A DNA stretch of 64,000 nucleotides from an uncultured Collinsella sp. (lineage in GTDB: Bacteria; Actinomycetota; Coriobacteriia; Coriobacteriales; Coriobacteriaceae), in NCBI GenBank assembly GCA_900768435.1, contig CAAGCW010000026.1:1-64000 (forward strand). The letters are read 5' to 3'. A program made the translations under genes and the position numbers. Under the pieces are notes generated by a model that had not been told where the DNA came from, did not search any database, and worked only from the letters and a program-made list of their open reading frames with translations. Positions 1-8,107 of this stretch are shown here, in pieces. Position 1 is the first letter of the stretch; each line of letters opens with the position of its first letter.

Positions 1-98
1 AGGGCCTGGACCTTCTCGTCGTGCCCTCCGCCGAGCTCTCCCGCGGCCGCGGCGGCCCGCGCTGCATGAGCATGCCCTTCTGGCGCGAGGACCTCTAA
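1..98 (+). CDS. arcA: Arginine deiminase, 3' end of a first arcA copy (partial)
   Basis: This is the last 31 codons and stop of an arginine deiminase cut by the window edge. It reads into the family's C-terminal catalytic block RGRGGPRCMSMPF, which contains the nucleophilic cysteine. All 98 bases match 3092-3189 of the complete arcA downstream, and similarity ends right after the stop codon. Two arcA copies therefore flank the aminotransferase at 248. Recent duplication or ongoing gene conversion is inferred. How far the copy extends to the left cannot be seen. Confidence 0.93.
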   Translation, partial: GLDLLVVPSAELSRGRGGPRCMSMPFWREDL

Positions 99-159
99 GG
101 TCTTCAAGGACTCGTACGGGTCATAATACATACATCTAGCTGCCATTAGATGTCTCCCA

Positions 160-196
160 TTGGGGCGGTGCGGGTTTTCGCGCCGCCCCAATCTTG
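160..196 (+). terminator. Hairpin after the first arcA copy
   Basis: Arms at 160-172 and 179-191 form a 13-pair stem with one G-T wobble and a 6-base loop, followed by TCTTGT. It lies between the partial arcA and the aminotransferase ribosome binding site, so it probably ends or attenuates arcA transcription. The T run is weak. Confidence 0.55.
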
Positions 197-247
197 TATG
201 AGGAACGTCAACACGGTTGGATGACTGCTTTTGTAAGGAGCTTGGCC

Positions 248-1372
248 ATGGACATCAAGACGATTGGCGTTGAGGAATGGCTCAACGTATGGGAGAAGAG
301 TGCCACGTGGGACATCGCCCAGTCGACGATCTCGTCGCTCACCATGGGCGAGCTGCGCGCGCTCGATGAACAGGACGGTGCCACGTTCTACGAGCGCCTG
401 GACCGCGAGAAGATGAACTACGGCTGGATCGAGGGCTCGCCGGAGTTTAAGGCCGAGGTTGCCAAGCTGTATCGTCGGGAGGTCAATCCCGATCACATTC
501 TGCAGACCAATGGCTGCACGGGCGCTAACCTCAACGCCATCATGGCTGTGGTCGAGCCCAGCGACCATGTTATCGCCGAGTGGCCCACCTACGCGCCGCT
601 CTACGAGATTCCGCGCACGCTTGGCGCCGAGGTCGAGTATTGGGAGCTTCGCGAGGAACTCGGCTGGAAGCCCGATATCGAGGAACTCAAGCGCTTGGTG
701 CGCCCCAACACCAAGCTTATCTGCATCAACAACGCATCGAACCCCATCGGTACGGTGCTCGATGCCGATATGCTCGGCCAGATTGCCGAGATCGCCCGTT
801 CGGTGGGCGCCTACGTGCTGTGCGACGAGGTGTATCTGCCGCTCGAAAACACTGAGTCCTTTATGTCGATGGTCGACGTGTACGAGAGGGCCATTGTCAC
901 CAACTCGTTGTCGAAGACCTATTCGACGCCTGCGGCCCGCGTGGGCTGGGTCTTGGCCGACGAAGAGGTGTCCAACCGCATCCCTACCTATCGCGATTAC
1001 ACCATGATCTGCGGCGGCGTGTTCAACGATACCCTGGCGACCTATGTGCTTGAGCACAAGAATAAGATTCTAGAGCGCAATCGCAAGATCGTGTTTGGCA
1101 ACCGCGATATCGCGCAGGCTTGGATCGATACGCAGCATCGCGTTTCCTGGACGGCCCCGCAGGGCGTGTCCACCTCGTTTATCCAGCTGGATATTCCCGA
1201 GGATGACGAGGAGTTCTGCAGGCGCCTGCTGTCCGAGAGGGGAGTGCTGCTGGTCCCCGGTAGCCGTTTTGAGCTTCCCTGCGGCGCACGCCTGGGCTAC
1301 TGCGCGAGCGAGGACGTTCTGCGCGAGGGCCTGAGGCTTTTGGGCGAGGCACTGGCGGAGTTCGATCGCTAG
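248..1372 (+). CDS. PLP-dependent class I/II aminotransferase
   Basis: A 374-residue fold-type I PLP enzyme. Visible landmarks are the cofactor-binding NNASNPIGT segment, CDEVY with the aspartate that contacts the pyridine nitrogen, and NSLSKTYSTPAARVGW holding the Schiff-base lysine K223. The ATG at 248 is chosen because TAAGGAG ends 7 bases upstream; in-frame ATGs at 194 and 221 lack a comparable site. It sits between two arcA copies, which suggests a role in arginine, ornithine or citrulline metabolism, but the substrate cannot be read from sequence. Members of this fold also include C-S lyases and capreomycidine synthase-like enzymes. Confidence 0.85.
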   Translation: MDIKTIGVEEWLNVWEKSATWDIAQSTISSLTMGELRALDEQDGATFYERLDREKMNYGWIEGSPEFKAEVAKLYRREVNPDHILQTNGCTGANLNAIMAVVEPSDHVIAEWPTYAPLYEIPRTLGAEVEYWELREELGWKPDIEELKRLVRPNTKLICINNASNPIGTVLDADMLGQIAEIARSVGAYVLCDEVYLPLENTESFMSMVDVYERAIVTNSLSKTYSTPAARVGWVLADEEVSNRIPTYRDYTMICGGVFNDTLATYVLEHKNKILERNRKIVFGNRDIAQAWIDTQHRVSWTAPQGVSTSFIQLDIPEDDEEFCRRLLSERGVLLVPGSRFELPCGARLGYCASEDVLREGLRLLGEALAEFDR

Positions 1373-1423
1373 GATTCCGATGGTCTTCGGGGGGCCTTAT
1401 CCAAATTAGCCGAAGATAATCGA

Positions 1424-1463
1424 AAACGGACCCGTTTCCCTAGGGGAAGCGGGTTCGTTTTTC
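1424..1463 (+). terminator. Intrinsic terminator after the aminotransferase
   Basis: An imperfect hairpin runs from AACGGACCCG through the palindromic CCCTAGGG centre to GCGGGTTCGTT, followed by TTTTTC. It separates the aminotransferase from the complete arcA transcription unit. Confidence 0.7.
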
Positions 1464-1947
1464 TATACCGAGAAGTCAAGTTGTTACAAATGGGGCCGTA
1501 AAGCGAGCCGGTATCCGCTGGGCCTTATACTGAGCTTCCGGTGAACGGTATCAAGCGTCTGGTAAACGGTAATGTGTTTACCAAAAATGAATAGGACAAA
1601 CTTTTTTCTGAATAAAAATGAAAATGGTTGAGACGCGGCATGAATCGCTAATTCTATTCATAGCTTTATTAGAAATATGCAATTTGAGGGTGGTTTAATA
1701 AAGTTATGTTCCATTTGCTATTTGGATTTAAAACGCGTTTTAGCACGTAAATACACTTTATTAAATCAAAGTGTGCCATGCGTGAAGTATATGTGTATGC
1801 CGTTCACCCCTCATATAAAACCGTTCGGGGGCGAGGTGGAAGAATGGACTGATTTTGGATATAAATATGTCGTCAGCAATAACGCCTCACACGGAGGGGC
1901 GCTAACGAATCGGCCCTGACAGGGGCCCGAAAGAAAGGTAGGAGGCC
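1464..1947 (+). promoter_or_regulatory. AT-rich control region upstream of arcA
   Basis: This 480-base gap has no convincing gene. From about 1560 to 1800 it is markedly AT-rich compared with its surroundings. It holds an inverted repeat GGTAAAC-N8-GTTTACC at 1561-1582 and a TGAAT-N10-ATTCA repeat at 1641-1660, which resembles ArgR half-sites at unusual spacing. AGGAGG at 1940-1945 is the arcA ribosome binding site. A regulated promoter is inferred; no single -35/-10 pair stands out. Confidence 0.45.
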
Positions 1948-3189
1948 ATGACGAAAGGTCTGCACGTGCCTTCCGAGATCGGCAAGCTCAGGAAGGTCTG
2001 CCTGCACCGTCCCGGCGACGAGCTCCTCAACCTGCCGCCCGACGAGCTCGAGCGACTCCTGTTCGACGACGTCCCGTTCCTGGAGGTCGCGCAGCAGGAG
2101 CACGACACCTTCGCCCAGATCCTGAGGGACCAGGGCGTGGAGGTCCTCTACCTCGAGAACCTCGTCGCCGAGGTGTTCGACCAGGTCCCCGGCGCCCGCG
2201 CCGAGTTCACCGACCAGTACATCGCCGAGGCCGGCATCCGCGGCCAGCACATGCCGCAGATCGTCCGCGAGAAGCTGGACTCCATCGAGGACAACCTCGA
2301 GTTCGTCAAGAAGACCATGGCCGGCATGACCAAGTCCGAGATCGACATGCCCCTCACGGCGTCCACGACCCTCGACTCCCTGGTCAACTCCGAGTCCGAG
2401 TCCGACCTGATCATCGACCCGATGCCCAACCTCTACTTCACCCGCGACCCGTTCGCGGTCGTCGGCGAGGGCGTCAACCTCAACCGCATGTACTCGGTCA
2501 CCCGCAACCGCGAGACCCTGTACGGCAAGTACATCTTCAAGTACCACCCCGACTACAAGGACGTCTCCCTGTACTTCCGCCGCGACTGCCAGTTCCACAC
2601 CGAGGGCGGCGACGTGCTGAACATCAACGAGAAGACCCTCGCCGTCGGCATCTCCCAGCGCACCCAGGCCGCCGCGATCGACGTCATGGCCCAGAACATC
2701 TTCTGGAACTCCGACTCCAAGGTCGAGCGCATCCTGGCCTTCGACATCCCGGTCTCGCGCGCCTTCATGCACCTCGACACGGTCTTCACCCAGATCGACG
2801 TCGATAAGTTCACGATCCACCCCGCCATCATGGGCACCCTGCGCGTCTACGAGCTGACCGCCGGCAAGAACCCGGGCGACGTGAACATCCGCCTGATCGA
2901 GGACACCCTCGAGCACGTCCTGGAGGACGCCACCGGCGTCGACCAGGTCAAGCTGATCCCCTGCGGCGGCGGCGACCCGATCGCGGCCTCCCGCGAGCAG
3001 TGGAACGACGGCTCCAACACCCTGTGCGTCGAGCCCGGCAAGATCTGCGTCTACGCCCGCAACACCGTCACCAACGACGTGCTGTACAAGGAGGGCCTGG
3101 ACCTTCTCGTCGTGCCCTCCGCCGAGCTCTCCCGCGGCCGCGGCGGCCCGCGCTGCATGAGCATGCCCTTCTGGCGCGAGGACCTCTAA
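1948..3189 (+). CDS. arcA: Arginine deiminase (complete copy)
   Basis: A 413-residue cytosolic enzyme that hydrolyses arginine to citrulline and ammonia, the first step of the ADI pathway. The family's catalytic set is present: D167 in FTRDPF, E219 in HTEGGD, H275 and D277 in MHLDT, and C403 in GGPRCMSMPF. AGGAGG lies 2 bases before the ATG. Third codon positions are almost all C or G, more extreme than in arcB downstream. It probably forms an operon with arcB and the transporter at 4438. Its last 98 bases are identical to the partial copy at the window start. Confidence 0.98.
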   Translation: MTKGLHVPSEIGKLRKVCLHRPGDELLNLPPDELERLLFDDVPFLEVAQQEHDTFAQILRDQGVEVLYLENLVAEVFDQVPGARAEFTDQYIAEAGIRGQHMPQIVREKLDSIEDNLEFVKKTMAGMTKSEIDMPLTASTTLDSLVNSESESDLIIDPMPNLYFTRDPFAVVGEGVNLNRMYSVTRNRETLYGKYIFKYHPDYKDVSLYFRRDCQFHTEGGDVLNINEKTLAVGISQRTQAAAIDVMAQNIFWNSDSKVERILAFDIPVSRAFMHLDTVFTQIDVDKFTIHPAIMGTLRVYELTAGKNPGDVNIRLIEDTLEHVLEDATGVDQVKLIPCGGGDPIAASREQWNDGSNTLCVEPGKICVYARNTVTNDVLYKEGLDLLVVPSAELSRGRGGPRCMSMPFWREDL

Positions 3190-3201
3190 GTCTTTCCGTT
3201 T

Positions 3202-3249
3202 CCGGTGCGGTCCCCCTACAACCGCACCGGTTTCGCCCGTCAAACGGGC
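3202..3249 (+). terminator. Two hairpins between arcA and arcB
   Basis: A 10-pair perfect stem (3202-3211 with 3221-3230) is followed by TTTCG, then a second 6-pair stem (GCCCGT/ACGGGC, 3235-3249). With no long T run, these look like partial terminators or processing and stability elements that would set different arcA and arcB levels. Confidence 0.5.
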
Positions 3250-3294
3250 AACACTAATACTTACGTAATTTATTTCTTCGAAAGGATTCGAACC

Positions 3295-4290
3295 ATGGGT
3301 GTTAACCTCTCCGGCCGTAGCTTCCTCAAGCTCCTCGACCTCACCACTGAGGAGATCGAGTACCTGCTCAAGCTCTCCAAGAACTTCAAGGACATGAAGC
3401 GCGCTGGCGTTCCGCACCGCTATCTCGAGGGCAAGAACATCGTTCTGCTCTTCCAGAAGACCTCCACTCGTACCCGCTGCGCCTTCGAGGTCGGCGGCAT
3501 GGATCTGGGCATGGGCGTCACCTACCTCGATCCGGGTTCGTCGCAGATGGGCAAGAAGGAGTCCATCGAGGATACCGCCCGCGTTCTCGGCCGCATGTAT
3601 GACGGCATCGAGTTCCGTGGCTTTGCCCAGGACGACGTCGAGGAGCTCGCTGCTAAGTCTGGCGTGCCCGTATGGAATGGCCTGACCACCGAGTGGCACC
3701 CCACTCAGATGCTCGCCGACATCCTGACCGTCCAGGAGAACTTCAACTACGACATCAAGGGCAAGACCCTCGTCTTCATGGGCGACTGCAAGAACAACGT
3801 CGCTCGCTCCCTCATGGTCGTCTGCTCCAAGCTCGGCATGAACTTCGTGGCCTGCGGCCCCGAGGAGTGCATGCCCGCCGACGACGTCATCGAGGCCTGC
3901 AAGCCCATCGCCGAGGCCAACGGTTGCACCATCAAACTGACCACCGACGTCAAGGACGGCGTCACCGGTGCCGACGTTATCTACACCGACGTGTGGGTCT
4001 CCATGGGCGAGCCCGACGAGGTCTGGGCCGAGCGCATCGCTCAGCTCACCCCGTATCGTGTCACCTCCGAGGTCATGGCTATGGCCAACCCGGGTGCCAT
4101 CTTCCTGCACTGCCTGCCCAGCTTCCACGACACCAACACCACCATTGGCGCCGAGAAGTGCGAGCAGTTCGGCATCACCGAGCAGGAGGTCACCGACGAG
4201 GTCTTCGAGAGCCCCGCTTCCAAGGTCTTCGACGAGGCCGAGAACCGCATGCACACCATCAAGGCTGTCATGTACGCCACGCTCAAGTAA
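3295..4290 (+). CDS. arcB: Ornithine carbamoyltransferase, probably catabolic
   Basis: A 331-residue enzyme interconverting citrulline plus phosphate with ornithine plus carbamoyl phosphate. The carbamoyl phosphate site STRTR is at residues 57-61, HPTQ begins at H135 and the ornithine-side HCLP loop at H272. GAAAGGA sits 8 bases before the chosen ATG; an in-frame ATG at 3205 would add 30 residues but has no ribosome binding site. The position behind arcA argues for the breakdown direction, though sequence alone cannot exclude an anabolic ArgF. Codon usage is more mixed than in arcA. Confidence 0.93.
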   Translation: MGVNLSGRSFLKLLDLTTEEIEYLLKLSKNFKDMKRAGVPHRYLEGKNIVLLFQKTSTRTRCAFEVGGMDLGMGVTYLDPGSSQMGKKESIEDTARVLGRMYDGIEFRGFAQDDVEELAAKSGVPVWNGLTTEWHPTQMLADILTVQENFNYDIKGKTLVFMGDCKNNVARSLMVVCSKLGMNFVACGPEECMPADDVIEACKPIAEANGCTIKLTTDVKDGVTGADVIYTDVWVSMGEPDEVWAERIAQLTPYRVTSEVMAMANPGAIFLHCLPSFHDTNTTIGAEKCEQFGITEQEVTDEVFESPASKVFDEAENRMHTIKAVMYATLK

Positions 4291-4306
4291 GAGCATCTAG
4301 CATCTC

Positions 4307-4342
4307 GCTCGGGGTGTATTGCTGCACACCCCGAGCAGTTTT
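4307..4342 (+). terminator. Terminator-like hairpin after arcB
   Basis: A perfect 11-pair stem GCTCGGGGTGT/ACACCCCGAGC with an 8-base loop, followed by AGTTTTAT. It is probably a terminator or a partial read-through point before the transporter gene. Confidence 0.75.
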
Positions 4343-4437
4343 ATCTGGTAATAATCTCGCATCAAGCGGCAGGCACGGCACGGAAGAGCCGCTTCTGGCG
4401 AGATCAGTAAATGATTTATGAAGGGGGGATGAGAACT

Positions 4438-5916
4438 ATGACTGAGACCGCTAAGAAAAAGCGCGGTATGCCTTCATCGTTCACCATTCTTCTTGCTCTG
4501 CTGGCAATTGTCGCAGTGATTACCGTTATCGTCTCCGGCACGTCCGGCGGCGCGGTTACTGCCGCCCGTCTGAGCGATTTCTGCACCGCCCCGATTAAGG
4601 GCTTCGCTGACGCTCTGCCCGTCTGCCTCTTCGTTATGATCCTGGGCGGCTTCCTCGGTATGATGACCGAGACCGGCGCCCTGGACAACGGCATCGCCGT
4701 TCTGGTGCAGAAGCTTAAGGGCAACGAGATTATGCTCATTCCCGTGCTGATGCTCATCTTCTCCCTCGGTGGTACCACCTATGGTATGTGCGAGGAGACC
4801 GTTCCCTTCTACGCCCTGCTCGCCGCTACCATGATGGCCGCTGGCTTCGACCCCATGGTCGGTGCCGCTACCGTCCTGCTCGGCGCTGGCTGCGGCTGCC
4901 TGGGCTCCACGGTTAACCCGTTCGCCGTCGGCGCTGCCGTCGACGCTCTGACCGGCGTTGGCATTGAGGTCAACCAGTCCATCATCATCGGCCTCGGTGC
5001 CGTCCTGTGGATTGTCACTACCGCTATGTCCATCTTCTTCGTGATGAGCTACGCCAAGAAGGTCAAGGCTGACAAGGGTTCCACCATCCTGTCGATGCAG
5101 GAGCTCAAGGACGCCGAAGAGGCTCACGGCAAGGCTGCTTCCGAGGTCCACAAGGAGGTCAAGCTCACCGGTCGTCAGAAGGGTGTTCTGATCGCCTTCG
5201 CCTTCACCTTCGTCGTCATGATCGTCGGCTTCATTCCGCTGGCCGACCTCAACGAGGGCGTCGCCAACTTCTTCGATGCCGGCGCTGTCTACGATGCCGA
5301 CGGTAACGCCATCGTTCAGGGCTGGTCTGCCCTGATCACCGGCCTGCCCATTGGCCAGTGGTACTTCGACGAGGCTTCCACCTGGTTCTTCCTCATGGCT
5401 ATCCTGATCGGTATCATCGGTGGCCTGTCCGAGAAGCAGATCGTTAACACCTTTATCACCGGCGCTGCCGACATGATGTCCGTTGTTCTCGTCATCGCCC
5501 TCGCCCGTGGTATCTCCGTCCTCATGGCTAACACCGGCCTCGACGTCTTCGTCCTCGACGCTGCCGCCAATGCTCTGGCTGGCCTGTCCGGCGTGATCTT
5601 CGCTCCCATGAGCTTCCTGGTCTACTTCGGCCTGTCCTTCCTGATCCCCTCGACCTCCGGTATGGCCACCGTCTCCATGCCCATCATGGGACCGTTGGCT
5701 GTTAAGCTCGGCTTCTCGCCTGAGGTCATGGTCATGATCTTCTCCGCCGCCATCGGTGTCGTGAACCTGTTCACCCCGACCTCCGGCGCCATCATGGGCG
5801 GTCTCGCCCTGGCCAAGATCGAGTGGACGACCTGGCTCAAGTTTGCCCTTAAGCTCATCGTCGCGCTCTCTGTCGTCTGCGCCATCATCCTGACCGTCGC
5901 CTGCGTGTTGATCTAA
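4438..5916 (+). CDS. YfcC/DcuC-family membrane transporter (putative arginine-ornithine exchanger)
   Basis: A 492-residue polytopic membrane protein with about 12 hydrophobic segments. It carries the conserved GGTTYGMCEETVPFY and GCGCLGSTVNPFAVG stretches typical of the YfcC family. Its place after arcA and arcB suggests arginine uptake coupled to ornithine export, the job of ArcD, but this family differs from classic ArcD and also includes dicarboxylate carriers. The ATG at 4438 has AAGGGGGG about 9 bases upstream; in-frame ATGs at 4411 and 4429 are less well placed. Substrate is inferred from context only. Confidence 0.8.
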   Translation: MTETAKKKRGMPSSFTILLALLAIVAVITVIVSGTSGGAVTAARLSDFCTAPIKGFADALPVCLFVMILGGFLGMMTETGALDNGIAVLVQKLKGNEIMLIPVLMLIFSLGGTTYGMCEETVPFYALLAATMMAAGFDPMVGAATVLLGAGCGCLGSTVNPFAVGAAVDALTGVGIEVNQSIIIGLGAVLWIVTTAMSIFFVMSYAKKVKADKGSTILSMQELKDAEEAHGKAASEVHKEVKLTGRQKGVLIAFAFTFVVMIVGFIPLADLNEGVANFFDAGAVYDADGNAIVQGWSALITGLPIGQWYFDEASTWFFLMAILIGIIGGLSEKQIVNTFITGAADMMSVVLVIALARGISVLMANTGLDVFVLDAAANALAGLSGVIFAPMSFLVYFGLSFLIPSTSGMATVSMPIMGPLAVKLGFSPEVMVMIFSAAIGVVNLFTPTSGAIMGGLALAKIEWTTWLKFALKLIVALSVVCAIILTVACVLI

Positions 5917-5930
5917 GTACCCAACGGGTA

Positions 5931-5990
5931 CCCCACGGAAACCTTGACGATCCTGTAGAGGATCACCTGGTCATCGTCTGTCCGGTGGGG
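5931..5990 (+). other. Two-tier RNA hairpin after the transporter
   Basis: An outer stem pairs 5931-5939 with 5981-5990 (one bulge), and an inner stem GACGAT/ATCGTC pairs 5946-5951 with 5973-5978. An alternative hairpin GATCCT-GTAG-AGGATC lies at 5949-5964. A further 8-pair stem (CCGGTGGG/CCCACCGG) at 5982-6002 would compete with the outer pairing. No T run follows. Mutually exclusive folds suggest an RNA element, but no known class is recognised. Confidence 0.4.
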
Positions 5991-6017
5991 TAAACCCACC
6001 GGTAGACTCCTACCTTT

Positions 6018-6085
6018 AGCCCCCTTCCGTTCCGTGCGCGGGAGGGGGCGCTCTTGTGTTCCGGCGTTTTACCAAACGCCGGAAC
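6018..6085 (+). terminator. GC-rich hairpin pair downstream of the arc operon
   Basis: A C-run/G-run stem (about 6018-6028 with 6041-6052) is followed by CTTGTGTT. A perfect 12-pair stem GTTCCGGCGTTT/AAACGCCGGAAC with loop TACC comes next (6058-6085). The first is a plausible terminator for the transporter gene. The second has no T tract. Confidence 0.5.
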
Positions 6086-6098
6086 CGCTCGACGCTGC

Positions 6099-6369
6099 AA
6101 GCCCGCCAGAGCGGCAATCTGACGTTCAATCGTCGGGCATGGCCAAAAGGCCTATGCCCTCCTCTTTCACGTCACCTTGCTCGCTCTGGCGGGCTTTCGC
6201 TGGCTTATGCTCAACCTGCGGCGCTGCCATCGTTGGTGCAAAGGTGTCAGGTTGCTTCGCGCCATTCCCTCCTCTTTCGCGTCACCTTGCACGCTCTGGC
6301 GGGCGCTCGCTGACTTATGCTCCACCTGCGATGTTTCCATTATTGATGCAAAGAGGTCAGGTTACTTTG
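6099..6369 (+). repeat. Tandem hairpin repeat with the CCCTCCTCTTTC word
   Basis: About 100 bases at 6157-6258 recur at 6267-6369 with a 110-base period and roughly 80% identity by eye. The first unit is enclosed by long complementary arms (6099-6124 with 6170-6196) around an inner hairpin GGGCATGGCC-AAAA-GGCC-T-ATGCCC. The second is enclosed by GTGCAAAGGTG/CACCTTGCAC (6236-6246 with 6283-6292). Both contain CCCTCCTCTTTC (6157 and 6267), also found at 61157. Overlapping reading frames here look like by-products of the repeat. Confidence 0.7.
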
Positions 6370-6381
6370 TACCAAAAGGGG

Positions 6382-6450
6382 AAGTTGCGGTGGAATAGTT
6401 CCTGTTTGTGTGTCCTGAGGGGCTAAGCGGGAACTATTCCACCGCAACTT
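6382..6450. repeat. Palindromic element, GTTGCGGTGGAATA family, copy 1
   Basis: Perfect 21-base inverted arms at 6382-6402 and 6430-6450 enclose a 27-base loop. Arms begin AAGTTGCGGTGGAATAG. Related copies lie at 44881-44947 and 45818-45884. This copy sits 110 bases upstream of the DUF1846 gene. Confidence 0.85.
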
Positions 6451-6559
6451 ATCGAGCGCGTGTTTGGTTGGTGCCTGTTGATGGCCTGGGCATCGGGGAG
6501 GGTCTGCTCCGTTATAATCGCGTAGGAACTTAATTTACGAAACGGGACGGGAGCCATAC

Positions 6560-8041
6560 ATGCGCCAGGGTTTCGACAACGCGAAGTATATCGAGCTGCA
6601 GGCTGCTCACATTAAGGAGCGCATCTCGCAGTTTGGCGGCAAGCTGTATTTGGAGTTTGGCGGCAAGCTGTTCGATGACTATCATGCCAGCCGCGTGCTA
6701 CCGGGTTTTGAGCCGGACAGCAAGTTCCGCATGCTCAAGAGCATCGCCGACGATGTCGAGGTTATCATCGCGATCAACGCGAACCACATCGAGAAAAACA
6801 AGGCTCGTGGTGACCTTGGCATTACCTATGACGAGGATGTGCTGCGCCTGGTTGACCTGTTCCGCGGCAACGGCTTTGCCGTCGCGGCTGTGGTCATCAC
6901 CCAGTACGCCGGCCAGCCCGCTGCCGATGTGTTCCGCAACCGCCTGAACGCGCTCGGTATTCCCGCCAAGCTGCACTATCCCATCGAGGGGTATCCGCAC
7001 GACGTCGATCTGATCGTGTCCGACGATGGCTATGGCAAGAACGAGTTTGTCGAGACCACTCGTCCGCTCGTCGTGGTCACCGCTCCCGGCCCCGGCTCGG
7101 GCAAGCTCGCCACCTGCCTGTCTCAGCTCTATCACGAGCACAAGCACGGCACCGCCGCCGGCTATGCCAAATTCGAGACCTTCCCGGTTTGGAATCTTCC
7201 TCTGACGCATCCGGTCAATATTGCCTATGAGGCCGCCACGGCAGACCTCGATGACGCCAACATCATCGACTCCTTCCACCTGGAGGCCTACAACAAGACC
7301 ACGGTCAACTACAACCGCGACGTCGAGGCCTTCCCGGTAGTCCGTGCCCTGATGGAAAAGATCCTGGGCAAGAGCCCCTACCAGAGCCCTACGGACATGG
7401 GCGTCAATATGGTCGGCTTTGCCATCACCGATGACGATGCCTGCCGCGACGCTTCCAAGATGGAGATCGTCCGCCGCTACTTTACCGCGGTCGAAAATGT
7501 GCGCCGTACCGGCGTGGGCGATGAGCAAGTCGACCGTCTCAAGATTATTATGAAGAAAGCCGGCATCGATAAGAACTACTCACCGGCGCGCTCGGCGGCC
7601 CTCACCAGGGAGCAGCTGACGGGTGGTCCCGTGGGTGCCATGGTCATGCCCGATGGCTCCGTGGTGACCGGTAAGACCTCCACGCGCCTGGGCGCCGCAA
7701 GTTCGCTCATTATGAACGCCCTCAAGCATGTCTCGGGCGTCGACCTTGAGCTCGAGGTCATTAGCGATGAGGCGATCGAGCCCATCAGCAAGCTCAAGAC
7801 GCATTTCCTGGGCAGCAAAAACCCGCGTCTCCACACCGACGAGACGCTTATGGCGCTGTCGATCACCTCGGCCACGAGTGAGACGGCCGCTCGCGTCCTT
7901 TCGGGCCTGGAGCAGCTGCGCGGTTGCGATGCCTTCTTTAGCGTGATTATCTCGCCGACGGACGAGACGGTACTGCGCAAGTTGGGCATCAACGTGTGCT
8001 GCGAGCCCAAGTTTGAGCGCCGCGGTTTCTTCCATCGCTAA
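6560..8041 (+). CDS. DUF1846 (UPF0371) family protein
   Basis: A 493-residue soluble protein that matches the DUF1846/UPF0371 family along its full length, starting with the typical GFDNAKYIELQAAHIKERI. A glycine-rich loop APGPGSGK near residue 180 resembles a nucleotide-binding P-loop, and a second conserved block reads HLGSKN-like (HFLGSKNPRLH). Family members occur widely in Firmicutes and Actinobacteria without an established reaction. GGGACGGGAG precedes the ATG. It appears to be transcribed alone, between the repeat field upstream and a terminator at 8075. Confidence 0.9.
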   Translation: MRQGFDNAKYIELQAAHIKERISQFGGKLYLEFGGKLFDDYHASRVLPGFEPDSKFRMLKSIADDVEVIIAINANHIEKNKARGDLGITYDEDVLRLVDLFRGNGFAVAAVVITQYAGQPAADVFRNRLNALGIPAKLHYPIEGYPHDVDLIVSDDGYGKNEFVETTRPLVVVTAPGPGSGKLATCLSQLYHEHKHGTAAGYAKFETFPVWNLPLTHPVNIAYEAATADLDDANIIDSFHLEAYNKTTVNYNRDVEAFPVVRALMEKILGKSPYQSPTDMGVNMVGFAITDDDACRDASKMEIVRRYFTAVENVRRTGVGDEQVDRLKIIMKKAGIDKNYSPARSAALTREQLTGGPVGAMVMPDGSVVTGKTSTRLGAASSLIMNALKHVSGVDLELEVISDEAIEPISKLKTHFLGSKNPRLHTDETLMALSITSATSETAARVLSGLEQLRGCDAFFSVIISPTDETVLRKLGINVCCEPKFERRGFFHR

Positions 8042-8074
8042 GTTTGAAGCACCGCGGTAATTGCATTGCATTTT

Positions 8075-8107
8075 GGCCGTATCGGGTTAGCGCCCGGTAC
8101 GGCTTTT
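8075..8107 (+). terminator. Intrinsic terminator after the DUF1846 gene
   Basis: GCCGTATCGGG and CCCGGTACGGC form a stem with a short loop, followed by TTTTGAT. Confidence 0.85.

Noticed and set aside
1677..1919. An 80-codon frame in the AT-rich region before arcA.
   Set aside because: No ribosome binding site, codon use unlike the genome, and overlap with the likely arcA promoter and leader.
1873..4296. An 807-codon open frame on the minus strand opposite arcA and arcB.
   Set aside because: It lies exactly antisense to two well-supported genes, and its composition (Val/Leu/Asp/Gly runs) is what the C-ending codons of those genes give in reverse.
6034..6426. Overlapping frames of 73-130 codons within the repeat field after the arc transporter.
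   Set aside because: They follow the tandem repeat, share repeated peptide words such as PSSF and lack ribosome binding sites; the DNA is better explained as hairpin repeats.
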